From the NCBI RefSeq assembly GCF_014203665.1, contig NZ_JACHJN010000006.1, positions 474,783 to 538,782 of the forward strand: a stretch of DNA of 64,000 bases. The letters run 5' to 3'. The notes beneath the pieces are model-generated. The model worked only from the letters and a program-made list of their open reading frames with translations, was not told the DNA's origin and did not search any database. The stretch is from Saccharothrix tamanrassetensis. Its GTDB lineage: Bacteria > Actinomycetota > Actinomycetes > Mycobacteriales > Pseudonocardiaceae. Below, one piece after another: positions 6,944-15,766 of the stretch (positions are counted from its first letter, which is position 1; every line of letters begins with the position of its first letter). The translations under genes were made by a program, and so were the position numbers.

Positions 6944-8833
6944 GTGGCAGGACGAATCCGGGACAGCGATATCGCGTTGGTGCGGGACCGCAGCCGGATC
7001 GACGAGGTCGTCGGCGACCACGTCTCGCTGCGGCGGGCGGGCGGCGGCGCGCTGAAGGGCCTGTGCCCGTTCCACGACGAGAAGTCGCCCAGCTTCAACG
7101 TCCGTCCCACGCACGGCACGTACCACTGCTTCGGCTGCGGCGAGGGCGGCGACGTGATCGCCTTCGTGATGAAGGTCGAGCACCTGGGTTTCGTGGAGGC
7201 CGTCGAACGGCTCGCCGACCGCGCCGGCATCCAGCTCACCTACGAGGGCGGCGGCGCGACCGTCCAGCGCGACCGCGGCACCCGCAGCAGGCTCATCGAG
7301 GCGCACCGGGCCGCCGCCGAGTTCTACGCCGAGCAGCTCGCCACCCCGGACGCGATGCCCGCGCGCGAGTTCCTGGCGCAGCGCGGCTTCGACGAGTCGG
7401 CCGCCCGGGTGTTCGGCTGCGGGTTCGCGCCGGCGGGCTGGGACCGGCTCACCAAGCACCTGCTGGGCCGGGGCTTCGAGCTGACCGAGCTGATCAAGGC
7501 GCAGCTGTCCAAGGAGGGCAGGCAGGGCCCGATCGACCGGTTCCACCGCCGGCTGCTGTGGCCGATCCGGGACATGGGCGGGGACGTGGTCGGCTTCGGC
7601 GCGCGCCGGATCTTCGACGACGACCAGATCCAGGCCAAGTACCTCAACACCAGCGAGAGCCCGATCTACAAGAAGTCGCAGGTGTTGTTCGGGCTCGACC
7701 TGGCCAAGCGGGAGATCGCCAAGCGGCGGCAGGCGGTCGTGGTCGAGGGCTACACCGACGTGATGGCGATGCACCTCGCGGGCGTGCCCACGGCGGTCGC
7801 GTCGTGCGGCACGGCGTTCGGCACGGAGCACATGACCGTGCTGCGGCGCCTGCTCATCGACGACGACCTCAACGGCGAGGTGATCTTCACCTTCGACGGG
7901 GACGCGGCCGGGCAGAAGGCGGCGCTCAAGGCGTTCGACGGCGAGCAGCAGTTCTCCGCGCAGACCTACATCGCGATCGCGCCGGACGGCATGGACCCGT
8001 GCGAGCTGCGCCAGGCCAAGGGCGACGTGGCGGTGCGCGACCTGGTGGCCCGGCGCACCCCGCTGTTCGAGTTCGCCATCAGGACCCAGTTGCAGGCCTA
8101 CGACCTGGACTCGGTGGACGGCCGGGTCGAGGCGCTGAAGAAGATGGTGCCGTTCGTCGCGCAGATCAAGGACCGCGCCAAGCGGGACGGGTACGCCACG
8201 AAGCTCGCCTGGTGGGTCGGCTGGGACGACGAGTCGGCCGTGGTGCGGCGGGTGCGCGAGACGGCGACCGGGCGTGCGCCCGCGAAGGGCCGGCCGCGCG
8301 CGGCGGACCCGAACCAGGGTGCGCTCGCCGTGGAGGTGGACGGCCCGTCGCGGCCGGATCCGCGCGATCCGGAGCTGCTGCCCCAGCGGGAGGCGTTGAA
8401 GGCCGCGTTGCAGCTGCCCGAGATGGCCGGGCCGAGCTACGACTCGCTGCCCGACGAGGTGTTCACGCACCCCGTCTACCAGGCGCTGCACCAGGCGATC
8501 CGGGACGCGGGCGGGGTGTCCGGCGGGCTGTCCGGGCCCGCGTTCCTGGACGCGGTGAGCCGGCGCTGCGACCAGCAGGTGGTCCGGTCGGTGCTGACCG
8601 AGCTGTCCGTGGAGGCGCTGCAGGTGCGCGCGGACGAGTACCGGTACGTGCAGAGCGTGCTGGCCCGGCTGCAGCAGCGGTTGGTGGGCTCGCAGATCGT
8701 GGAGATCAAGTCGCGGCTGCGGCGGGTGTCGCCGATCGAGGAGGCCGACGAGTACCGCGCGCTGTTCGGCGACCTGATCGCGCTGGAGGAGTACCACAAG
8801 GAACTGCGTGACCAATCGGTTGGCGGGCTGTGA
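6944..8833 (+). CDS. dnaG: DNA primase DnaG
   Basis: A 629-aa replicative primase that synthesises RNA primers at the fork. It has the N-terminal CHC2 zinc ribbon (C41, H44, C62, C65), the RNA-polymerase core with YLNTSESPIYKKSQVLFGL, the TOPRIM segment VVVEGYTDVMAMHLAGV and EVIFTFDGDAAGQKAAL with the DGD metal site, and a C-terminal DnaB-interacting domain (from about residue 480). GTG 6944 is chosen because TAGACT at 6930-6935 lies 8 nt upstream as a -10 box, suggesting a leaderless transcript; no Shine-Dalgarno sequence is seen. The next gene starts in a TGATG overlap with its stop. Confidence 0.96.
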   Translation: MAGRIRDSDIALVRDRSRIDEVVGDHVSLRRAGGGALKGLCPFHDEKSPSFNVRPTHGTYHCFGCGEGGDVIAFVMKVEHLGFVEAVERLADRAGIQLTYEGGGATVQRDRGTRSRLIEAHRAAAEFYAEQLATPDAMPAREFLAQRGFDESAARVFGCGFAPAGWDRLTKHLLGRGFELTELIKAQLSKEGRQGPIDRFHRRLLWPIRDMGGDVVGFGARRIFDDDQIQAKYLNTSESPIYKKSQVLFGLDLAKREIAKRRQAVVVEGYTDVMAMHLAGVPTAVASCGTAFGTEHMTVLRRLLIDDDLNGEVIFTFDGDAAGQKAALKAFDGEQQFSAQTYIAIAPDGMDPCELRQAKGDVAVRDLVARRTPLFEFAIRTQLQAYDLDSVDGRVEALKKMVPFVAQIKDRAKRDGYATKLAWWVGWDDESAVVRRVRETATGRAPAKGRPRAADPNQGALAVEVDGPSRPDPRDPELLPQREALKAALQLPEMAGPSYDSLPDEVFTHPVYQALHQAIRDAGGVSGGLSGPAFLDAVSRRCDQQVVRSVLTELSVEALQVRADEYRYVQSVLARLQQRLVGSQIVEIKSRLRRVSPIEEADEYRALFGDLIALEEYHKELRDQSVGGL

Positions 8834-9342
8834 TGGGGCTGTGGCGCAGGTTGTTCGGCTCGGGCGCGCCCGACGGGTTCACCGGTGGGCTCGCGCCGGA
8901 CGAGCACGTGCTCGCATCGGCCGCGGTCGGCGACGGGTTCCTGGTCGCCTCGACGCTGGGGCTGTGGCTGCCGGGTCCGCGCCGGGTCGGCTGGCACCTG
9001 GTCAGCAAGGCCTCGTGGAGCGGAACGGCGTTGACCGTGGTCGAGGCCGAGGAGGACGGCGCGGCGGGGCAGGCCGTGCTGCTGCGCGACCTGCCGCCGC
9101 AGCGGTTCCCGCTGGCCGAGCCGGGCAAGGTGCCGGAGGTCGTGCACGCGCGGGTGACCGGGTCGATCCGGTCGCGGGAGCACCGTGCGGACGTGGGCGC
9201 CTGGTTCGTGCAGCGCAAGGTGCCCGGCCGGGACGGCGTGGTGCTCCAGGTGCGGCCGGACGCGGGCGCGGACGCCGAGTTGGTCCGCAGGGTCGCGGCG
9301 GAGGTGGCCGCGAAGATCGCGGCGTTGCGCACGGTCGACTAG
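8833..9342 (+). CDS. Conserved hypothetical protein downstream of dnaG
   Basis: A 169-aa soluble protein with predicted alternating strands (HVLASAAVGDGFLVASTLGLWLPG; WHLVSKASWSGTALTVVEA) ending in a helix (AELVRRVAAEVAAKIAAL). The opening pattern, LAPDEHVLASA followed by a surface strand, looks like a PH-like or SRPBCC-type fold, but I cannot name a family. It is translationally coupled to dnaG (TGA/ATG overlap at 8831-8835), and its codon usage matches, so it is a real gene. Function unknown. Confidence 0.8.
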   Translation: MGLWRRLFGSGAPDGFTGGLAPDEHVLASAAVGDGFLVASTLGLWLPGPRRVGWHLVSKASWSGTALTVVEAEEDGAAGQAVLLRDLPPQRFPLAEPGKVPEVVHARVTGSIRSREHRADVGAWFVQRKVPGRDGVVLQVRPDAGADAELVRRVAAEVAAKIAALRTVD

Positions 9343-9348
9343 TGGCAG

Positions 9349-9383
9349 CAGTACGCGCGTACGGTATCAGTACGTCCGTACTG
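9349..9383 (+). promoter_or_regulatory. Two tandem 16-bp palindromic operators
   Basis: Two copies of the inverted repeat CAGTACG-N2-CGTACTG lie 19 bp apart: 9349-9364 (right arm CGTACGG, one mismatch) and 9368-9383 (perfect). They end 15 nt before the tam start, so a repressor would cover the promoter and leader. The same element occurs before pntA at 31539. The shape suits a TetR-family dimer; the regulator is not identified. Confidence 0.75.
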
Positions 9384-9398
9384 TAACTGGAGGTGCGC

Positions 9399-10145
9399 AT
9401 GTGGGATCCGGTCGAGTACCTGTCGTTCGCCGACCACCGGTCACGGCCCTTCCACGAGTTGATGGCCCGCGTGGGCGCGGAATCGCCCCGTCGGGTGGTC
9501 GACCTGGGCTGCGGTCCGGGCAACCTGACGGCGACCCTGGTCGACCGCTGGCCGTCGGCCGTGGTGGAGGCGCTGGACTCGTCGCCGGAGATGGTGCGGG
9601 CCGCCAGGGTGCGCGGGCTGGACGCGCGGGTGGGGGACGTGGCGGCGTGGCAGCCCGCGCCGGACACGGACGTCGTGGTGACCAACGCGGTGTTGCAGTG
9701 GGTGCCGGGACACGAGGACCTGCTGCGGCATTGGGTGGACGCGCTGCCGCCCGGGGCGTGGCTGGCGATGCAGGTGCCGGGGAACTTCGACGGTCCCTCG
9801 CACGCGCTCGTGCGGGCGCTCGTGGCGGCCTCCTGGCCGTCGCTGGCAGGCCTGGTGCGGGCGTCGCCGGTGCTCGACCCGGCGGGGTACGCGGACGTGC
9901 TGGGCGCCGCCGAGGTGGACGCCTGGGAGACGACCTACCTCCAGCGGCTGGACGGGCCGGACGCCGTGCTGGAGTGGATCACCGGCACGGCACTGCGGCC
10001 CATCCGCGCGGCGCTGGACGACGCGGACTGGGCCGGGTTCCGGGCGCGACTCGCGCCGCTGCTGCGCGAGGCGTACCCGGAACGGGCGGACGGGACCACC
10101 TGGTTCCCGTTCCGCCGCATCTTCGCCGTGGCGAGGGTCCGCTGA
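9399..10145 (+). CDS. tam: Trans-aconitate 2-methyltransferase
   Basis: A 248-aa SAM-dependent methyltransferase that should methylate trans-aconitate, detoxifying this aconitase inhibitor. Motif I is VDLGCGPGN (34-42), preceded by the family-typical N terminus [18 protein letters not shown]; further matches are [30 protein letters not shown] and the C-terminal [16 protein letters not shown] 9399 has GGAGG 5 nt upstream. The promoter carries two tandem palindromes (9349-9383), implying tight control. It converges with the small YtxH-like gene with no gap. Confidence 0.9.
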   Translation: MWDPVEYLSFADHRSRPFHELMARVGAESPRRVVDLGCGPGNLTATLVDRWPSAVVEALDSSPEMVRAARVRGLDARVGDVAAWQPAPDTDVVVTNAVLQWVPGHEDLLRHWVDALPPGAWLAMQVPGNFDGPSHALVRALVAASWPSLAGLVRASPVLDPAGYADVLGAAEVDAWETTYLQRLDGPDAVLEWITGTALRPIRAALDDADWAGFRARLAPLLREAYPERADGTTWFPFRRIFAVARVR

Positions 10146-10385
10146 TCAGGTGGCGTTGGCGCGCGGGATGACCGGATCCCGCCGGTGCCCGTTGGCGTTG
10201 TGCGAGGCGGACCGCCCGAAGCCGGTCTTCTCCCCGACCTTGGCCCGCACGATGCCGGCCGCCCCCTGTACCGCGGGGTGGTCGACGACCGCCCGGAACC
10301 CGCGGGCGATCTGGTCGTAGCGGTGCCGCCCCGCCCGGGCGCCGAGGACGTAGCCGACGGCCGCGCCCAACAGGATGCCCTTCAT
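10146..10385 (-). CDS. YtxH-like small membrane-associated protein
   Basis: A 79-aa protein with an N-terminal glycine-rich hydrophobic segment KGILLGAAVGYVLGARAG (residues 2-19), then a basic amphipathic region. This pattern is common in small actinobacterial proteins annotated as YtxH-like; their role is unknown. ATG 10385 is preceded by GGAGAGGAG. It is convergent with tam, their stops being adjacent. Confidence 0.7.
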   Translation of the reverse strand: MKGILLGAAVGYVLGARAGRHRYDQIARGFRAVVDHPAVQGAAGIVRAKVGEKTGFGRSASHNANGHRRDPVIPRANAT

Positions 10386-10523
10386 GAGGTCTCCTCTCCT
10401 GGTCGAAGTGCCTGGTCACGTCCCATCCTGCCGGAAGCGGAGGGGGTGTGTGCGAGCACTGTTCCGGATGCGCTAGAGTTATGTCCCGTCAGGCCGACGA
10501 GGCCCGGCGAGACAACCGAACAT

Positions 10524-10595
10524 TCCCCCTTAGCTCAATGGCAGAGCATTCGACTGTTAATCGAAGGGTTACTGGTTCGAATCCAGTAGGGGGAG
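10524..10595 (+). tRNA. tRNA-Asn (GTT)
   Basis: A 72-nt cloverleaf: acceptor TCCCCCT/AGGGGGA, D stem GCTC/GAGC, anticodon stem TTCGA/TCGAA around CTGTTAA with anticodon GTT, T stem ACTGG/CCAGT around TTCGAAT, discriminator G. CCA is not encoded. Confidence 0.95.
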
Positions 10596-10831
10596 CATTC
10601 GCCCAGGTCAGCCCTGTCCACTGCGGACGGGGGCTGACCTGTTCCGGTCCGGCGCATGTTCTGCCCACACCCTTCGTGACGTCGCACGCGTTGTCTGCGA
10701 TCGTCCCCAGGATGGCCGCCGAGCCGGTCGGCGAAACCTTCCGCGTGAAGTACCCGTGCCGGGACGTCGACACCCCGGGACCACCCGTTCGTCACACCTC
10801 CAGGTGGTACGGGTGCGGCAGTCTTGACGAC

Positions 10832-11677
10832 ATGCCGGACCGTTTCGCCAACCGCCGCCTGATCGAGTCCCTGGACCCCGAACGCGACCACCAGCGCATC
10901 CTGCGGGTGTCCTCGGCCTACGAGTTCCCGTGGGACTACGTGCGGGCGCTGGAGTTCGCCCTCTTCAAGACCTACTGCGTGCCGTCCATCTCGGGGCTGC
11001 TGGCCAGGACCGGCGAGTTCGAGCGGCGGGCGCAGAAGCGCTACGACGACACCGCGCTGCTCATGGCGGAGCTGGTGGACCACGGCTACGACTCGCCGCG
11101 CGGCAAGGAGGCGCTGCGGGTGGTGAACCGCCTGCACGGGCGGTACGAGATCGCGAACGACGACATGAGGTACGTGCTGTCGACGTTCGTCTACGAGCCG
11201 ATCGACTGGTTGGAACAGTTCGGCTGGCGACCGTTGACCGAGCAGGAGCGCCTGGCGGCGTTCCACTTCTACCGCGCCGTGGGCGAACGGATGGCGATCA
11301 GGGACGTGCCGGACAGCTACGAGGAGTTCCGCGCGTTCAAGCGGGCGTACGAGGAGGAGCACTTCGTCTACCACGACACGAACCGCCGCATCGGCCAGTA
11401 CACCCTCGACCTGTTCTGCTCCTGGTACCCCGCACCCCGAGCCCTCACGTCCCGCGCCGTCGTGGCCCTGCTGGACCCCCGCATGACCGACGCGTTCGGC
11501 TTCACCCCGCCGCCGTCGTGGCTGGGCGACCTCGAACGCCGTGCCCTGCGCCTGCGGGCCCGAGCCGTCCGCCGCCTCCCACCCCGCAGAACCCCACGCC
11601 TGACCAACGACCCGACCAACCGCACGTACCCCGGCTACCCGACCGGCTACCGACCGTCCGATCTCGGAGCCCCGTAG
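10832..11677 (+). CDS. MpaB/rubber-oxygenase-like protein (DUF2236)
   Basis: A 281-aa, mostly helical protein resembling the DUF2236 family of haem-binding oxygenases (latex-clearing protein Lcp, MpaB). Matching features are an early region rich in aromatic residues ending in FALFKTYCVPSISGLL, the HGRYEIANDDMRYVLSTFVYEPI block where Lcp-type proteins place helices near the haem, WRPLTEQERLAAFHFYRAVGERM, and the PDSYEEFRAFKRAYEEEHF segment. No signal peptide is visible, unlike Lcp itself. The substrate is unknown. ATG 10832 is the first start giving a compact protein; upstream in-frame sequence covers the tRNA and cannot be coding. Confidence 0.75.
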   Translation: MPDRFANRRLIESLDPERDHQRILRVSSAYEFPWDYVRALEFALFKTYCVPSISGLLARTGEFERRAQKRYDDTALLMAELVDHGYDSPRGKEALRVVNRLHGRYEIANDDMRYVLSTFVYEPIDWLEQFGWRPLTEQERLAAFHFYRAVGERMAIRDVPDSYEEFRAFKRAYEEEHFVYHDTNRRIGQYTLDLFCSWYPAPRALTSRAVVALLDPRMTDAFGFTPPPSWLGDLERRALRLRARAVRRLPPRRTPRLTNDPTNRTYPGYPTGYRPSDLGAP

Positions 11678-11763
11678 CCGCTTTGCACACGGGTTGGTCA
11701 CGTGCTGCCGGGTTGCCGAGACGCGGAGACCGCTGATCTGTACTCTCCTGAACCGCACATCAG

Positions 11764-11838
11764 GGGGCTGTAGCTCAGCTGGTCAGAGCAGCGGACTCAT
11801 AATCCGTCAGGTCGTGGGTTCGAGCCCCACCGGCCCCA
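11764..11838 (+). tRNA. tRNA with CAT anticodon (probably elongator tRNA-Met)
   Basis: A 75-nt cloverleaf: acceptor GGGGCTG/CGGCCCC, D stem GCTC/GAGC, anticodon loop CTCATAA, T stem GTGGG/CCCAC, discriminator A. The CAT anticodon could also be tRNA-Ile2 after lysidine modification; a paired first base pair G-C excludes the initiator type. The DNA directly downstream is gene-poor and may be an integration site. Confidence 0.9.
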
Positions 11839-12172
11839 CTCCCGGTGCTGGTCAGCGTGGCGAAGATCCGAATGTCCAAGATCGACGCCACGCTTTTGCC
11901 AACGCTTGGCGACGGAGACCCCTTGATCGCCTCCAGCGCGTCGGCAGCCCAGGGACCAACGGCCGTTCCCGAAGGACCGTGTCGGGTGGCCAAGCTGGTC
12001 GCGCGCAGCGCCGCACAGACGGACATCAACCAGGCTGGCGGTGGTCGCATCGAGGAGTGAGCGCGCCGCCCCGCTGCGAGTGGAACCCTGCAGTGATTCC
12101 GGTCGATGCCGGCCCTTGCGGGCAGTCGGATCGAGTCTCAGCGGCGTTGCGTGCGGCGACTACGTTGGTCGG
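11839..12172 (+). other. Gene-poor segment after the tRNA
   Basis: A frame from 11845 to 12060 (71 codons) is open but has no start signal and no recognisable domain; it may be a decayed remnant. No att repeat of the tRNA 3' end could be found further right by eye. TACGTT at 12161-12166 is a likely -10 box for the next gene. Confidence 0.4.
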
Positions 12173-12811
12173 GTGACCGATGCGATCTCGGGTGAGGCGT
12201 TCGACGGTTGGAGACGGGCTCTTGAAGAGTTCACGTCGACCAAGGCTGCCGCGGAGGCCTGGAGGCATCGGCGGTATCGGTTCGCGCATCGGTTGGGCCG
12301 CGCGCTGACGGGTGTGCAGGCGGATGGGCCGCCGAGCATGACCGGCCATGTCCTGTACGGGGTGTGGCTGGACTGGGGTCTGCTGTACGTGGGGCAGACC
12401 GGTCAGTCGGAACGGCGACTGCGGGACCTGGCAGTCGGGGAGAGCCACCACTTGGCGAACACGTTTCCACCTGAGATTTGGCACCGCGTCGTCGTGGTGG
12501 CCTGGCCGCGGTTGCCCGAAGCGGGTCCACTGACCGGTGTGCTCGATCCGCGCGAGGTCAGCTTGGCTTTGGAACACCGCTTGCAGTCGTGGCTCAAGCC
12601 GCTGGCGAATGCATCACGTAGGACGTCTGACGGTCGGTGGAGGCCCGTCGACTGGAGCAGGAGCAAGTCGGTGGGTGCCCGGATTGCCCCCCAGGTCGAC
12701 AAGCTGTTCGAAGCTGTCCAAGAGGTCTGGGGCGAGGCGTCACAGACCGAGGTCGGCACGGTGACTGACGTCTACAGTGTGGCGTTTCCCGCCCAGCTTC
12801 TCCCGGACTAG
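12173..12811 (+). CDS. GIY-YIG-like nuclease domain protein
   Basis: A 212-aa protein with a central segment VLYGVWLDWGLLYVGQTGQS followed by RRLRDL, matching the GIY-YIG pattern (GVW ... LYVGQT with a conserved Arg about 10 residues on). The N-terminal 60 residues are helical and basic; the C-terminal part contains a Glu-rich helix (DPREVSLALEHRLQSWL) where this superfamily carries its metal-binding Glu. GIY-YIG proteins cut DNA in repair, homing, restriction and transposition. GTG 12173 with TACGTT 6 nt upstream suggests a leaderless transcript. It lies between a tRNA and a DUF6119 gene, fitting a small defence-type island. The specific role is unknown. Confidence 0.65.
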   Translation: MTDAISGEAFDGWRRALEEFTSTKAAAEAWRHRRYRFAHRLGRALTGVQADGPPSMTGHVLYGVWLDWGLLYVGQTGQSERRLRDLAVGESHHLANTFPPEIWHRVVVVAWPRLPEAGPLTGVLDPREVSLALEHRLQSWLKPLANASRRTSDGRWRPVDWSRSKSVGARIAPQVDKLFEAVQEVWGEASQTEVGTVTDVYSVAFPAQLLPD

Positions 12812-12965
12812 CCAGAAAGATCACCGCCGCAGCAGTGACGGTGTTCGGTACCCATGATCACCACAACGCTTCGCCCACTTGTGAGGCCTTCGGGGACACC
12901 GGCGCAGCAACGCGACCTGTCAGGTCGGTGAGCGGAGCCGCGCCGGTGTCTTTCCGATCAGGCCG

Positions 12966-14618
12966 CTATGCCGCCTGTTCGTCCGCCGACCGCACCGCCC
13001 GGCTGCCCTTCCCCTTGGCGGTGAACGGGATGTCGGCGAACTGCAACGTGATGCCGTGGTGGTGCATGTCTTCGTTGAGCCGCAACAAATCGACCATCGA
13101 CAGCGTGAACAGCTGCTCGACGTCCCACTGCCGTCCGGCGACCGCCAGCACGACCACCCGCGGTCGCTTCGTGATGCGGCGCCGGTCGTCGATCAGGTGC
13201 ACCTTCGCATCCAGTTGCTCCAGCGCCTCCGGCTCCAGGCGCTGGGCCCAAGCCGACACGCGCGCCTGGGTGAACAGGTGACTTGCGGCCGTGGCGCGTG
13301 CCAGCCACTTGACGTGCACCACCTCGTCCTTCGGCCCGATCACGTCGGCCAGCTCGAACCTCGGGTGCATCGGCGTGTGCGCGAGACTCTTGTCCAGGCA
13401 GAGGTAACCGTCCTGGAGCGCAACCTTCTCGCAGTAGCGGTGCTCGTCGTCCTGCTCGCCGGTCGGCGTCCAGAGCGGGAACTCCAGGTCGCTCTTGTTC
13501 GCCACCAGCTCGGCCACCTGGCTCCGCACCTGCCGCACGGCATCCTGCCCGATCTCGTACCACCGCCCCTGGTGCAGGCAGTAGGTGTGGGTGCCGATCG
13601 TGGTCTCGAACGCCACCCACCGGTCCATCGGGATGGGGTTGGTGAGGAACTCCTGGCCGTGCTCGTCGGCGCACGGCATCAGGCGGCTCACCTTCAGCTC
13701 GCTGACCCGCGCCGACAGCGGGATCCTGGCGAACCGCTCCGAGATGGCCTCGATGTCGAGGTCGGCGTCGAGCTCGACGGGGCCGTAACCACCGGCGTCG
13801 TTGGTGTAGAAGGAGTTCGCCTCGTCCATGGCCGACGCCGCCGCGGTCGGCCAGCACAGGCCGAGCGGACCGAACTGCTCGTCACCGCCGAGGGCGACGG
13901 CCAAGCGGCCCTCCAGGTCGGGCACCAACGGGTCGTTGTCACCGAGCGGACGCACCTGGGAGATGAAGCGGAGGGGCGAGTCCTCGTCGCTCTGCTCCAC
14001 GATGCGGCAGATCTCCTCCAGGTCGGCCAGGAACGTCTCGGGCGAGTTGCCGATCTGGATGTTCAACGAGTCGCCCGCCCGGATCTGGAACGGTTTGCCG
14101 TCCGTGGCCTCGTGGTAGGTCAGACCCTCCATGTCCGCCTTGCCGGTGATCCGCGTGACCAGCTCGCCGGCCTGATCGATGCGGAAGCCCGGCACCGTGC
14201 TGCCGGAGGGGAACGACACCTGGCGGTTGCGGGCGGAGATGTCGAGCAAGCTGCTGCTGACCGCGCGCAGCTTGGTCGGGTCGAGCCGGCGGATGGCGTA
14301 GAGGAGGCCGAACCCCTCGTCCAACCGCAGGTCGTCGAGCAGGTAGCGCCCACCGCCGAAGGCGGCGACCATCATCCACTTGCGGACCGGTACGAGGATG
14401 ACGGCGAAGGGCGCGTAGCTCGCGAGTTCCAACTGCTCGCCGGTGATCCCGGCGACGTGCTTGCCCCACGAGGCAGCGTCGACGGCGCGGACACCGGCGA
14501 CCAGGTGGGACTTCACTCCGGCGATCACCACCGGGCCGTCGTACTCGGGGATCACCCCTTCGGGGAAGGTGAGGTAGTTCCGGGGAGACATGCCACCGAT
14601 GAACCGGTAGATCGTCAT
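12966..14618 (-). CDS. DUF6119 / TIGR04141 sporadically distributed protein
   Basis: A 550-aa soluble protein. The N terminus MTIYRF, the block SYAPFAVILVPVRKWMMVAAFGGGRYLL, the following DEGFGLLYAIRRLDPTKLR, a basic strand region and AGDSLNIQIG match the TIGR04141 family pattern that I know from scattered plasmid and island genes, often near restriction or other defence genes. Biochemical function is not established to my knowledge. ATG 14618 fits the family N terminus although no good ribosome site precedes it; an in-frame extension upstream is open but looks non-coding. It is convergent with the GIY-YIG gene across 154 nt. Confidence 0.65.
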   Translation of the reverse strand: MTIYRFIGGMSPRNYLTFPEGVIPEYDGPVVIAGVKSHLVAGVRAVDAASWGKHVAGITGEQLELASYAPFAVILVPVRKWMMVAAFGGGRYLLDDLRLDEGFGLLYAIRRLDPTKLRAVSSSLLDISARNRQVSFPSGSTVPGFRIDQAGELVTRITGKADMEGLTYHEATDGKPFQIRAGDSLNIQIGNSPETFLADLEEICRIVEQSDEDSPLRFISQVRPLGDNDPLVPDLEGRLAVALGGDEQFGPLGLCWPTAAASAMDEANSFYTNDAGGYGPVELDADLDIEAISERFARIPLSARVSELKVSRLMPCADEHGQEFLTNPIPMDRWVAFETTIGTHTYCLHQGRWYEIGQDAVRQVRSQVAELVANKSDLEFPLWTPTGEQDDEHRYCEKVALQDGYLCLDKSLAHTPMHPRFELADVIGPKDEVVHVKWLARATAASHLFTQARVSAWAQRLEPEALEQLDAKVHLIDDRRRITKRPRVVVLAVAGRQWDVEQLFTLSMVDLLRLNEDMHHHGITLQFADIPFTAKGKGSRAVRSADEQAA

Positions 14619-15096
14619 CGGGGCACAGGGAAGAGGCTGACGAGACAAGACGAAGATCCTTTTCTGGGACCGCACCGGGCGAAAGCCGAAGTCGGGAGAG
14701 GGCCCTGGAACCGCGCGTTGCGGCGGTGTTGAGCGAGAAGCTGACGGAGATGTCCGCGAACGCGGACTCAGGTGCATACGCCGAGGCGGGTGACGGCGAG
14801 TCGAGGCACGTGGCGATCGCGCACGGCGGCGATCCCCAGGGTGACGACCGACCACCGGCCGAGCAGCAGCACGACTGCGAGCAGGCCGGACACGGCCAGA
14901 CCGAGCAGTACTCGCATCCGGTGGTGCAAAGCGACGACGCTGGGGCGGCTTCCGCGCCGGACCGACAGTCCGCAGGTGGGCTGCGGTTCGCGCAGTAGGT
15001 GGTCCGGCGCAGGTACGCGGTGGAGGGCGAGGCCCGCCCGAACGCCCGTACAGGCGAACTCACCCAGCTGTGCGTGCTCGAAACCTAGGCGGATTG

Positions 15097-15114
15097 GTGT
15101 AGACCGCTCTACAC
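15097..15114. promoter_or_regulatory. Orphan palindrome, operator-like
   Basis: GTGTAGA-CCGC-TCTACAC is a perfect inverted repeat of 7 bp arms. Its right arm overlaps TACACT (15110-15115), which could be a plus-strand -10 box. No gene starts downstream, only the hairpin at 15177. Confidence 0.45.
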
Positions 15115-15176
15115 TCAACAGTTGTTCCTCCGATCAGTCTTCTGGTTGCTATGCCAGGGGGACGTGGTGGGACGCC

Positions 15177-15206
15177 TGCGGTCCCCTGCGCCAACAGGGG
15201 ACCGCA
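15177..15206 (+). terminator. Strong intergenic hairpin
   Basis: TGCGGTCCCCTG and CAGGGGACCGCA form a perfect 12-bp stem with a 6-nt loop, followed by TCTGTATTTC. It is about 60 nt beyond the palindrome at 15097, so it might end a short non-coding transcript. Confidence 0.6.
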
Positions 15207-15766
15207 TCTGTATTTCAGGCACCGTGTGTGACGGTGCCGCCAAGAATGCCGGCCCTAACGAGTTACGACATCACTTCTGATGAACCGCTGCGCCGAGCGG
15301 CCCCTATGAGCGTCGAACGGCAGCTGAACATCCATCCGATCGTGTCCGGCATAAGCCCATTCAGGTGGCATTCGGATACCGTCAGGTTCTCTACTCCGTA
15401 GTTCGCGTGGAATGACAACGCTGTCCGTCACACGATCGGGTGACGAAAATCCGAGAGTTTTTCATCAAAATTTCTGGGGCACATGGAATGCCACTCAGGG
15501 TAGAGCTGTCAGCATTTCGGCTATATGCTTGACCGATCGAGTGAAGATCATCTTGGACCGTTCGTCGCTCCGGAGAAGGCGCTCGTCGTCGCGTGCAGTT
15601 CGGCGCGCCGCACGGCCATCCTGACGTGCGCTGGTGGGTCGATGACAGGCGAAACGCCCGCACTCGACACCAGACGGCTTCGCCGCTGAGGCACGTTGAC
15701 AGACGACCGATTCGCTGTGGTCGGACCACACCGATCTGTCGGGTATCCGTTGGAGTGGCCGGCAGA

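Larger units (their letters stand above)
14619..15766. other. Gene-poor 1.1-kb segment
   Basis: No convincing gene. A minus-strand frame 14768-14917 would encode a 49-aa peptide with one membrane segment, but it lacks a ribosome site. The part from about 15380 to 15580 is clearly more AT-rich than its surroundings, suggesting foreign or decayed DNA. It also holds an 18-bp palindrome (15097-15114) and a strong hairpin (15177-15206), described separately. Confidence 0.5.

Noticed and set aside
11845..12060. 71-codon frame after the tRNA as an excisionase or integrase remnant
   Set aside because: No HTH, catalytic Tyr or Ser motif is visible, and there is no start signal.
13056..14732. 558-codon plus-strand frame opposite the DUF6119 gene
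   Set aside because: High-GC antisense shadow with Arg/His/Gln-rich composition; the minus-strand product has a clear family pattern.
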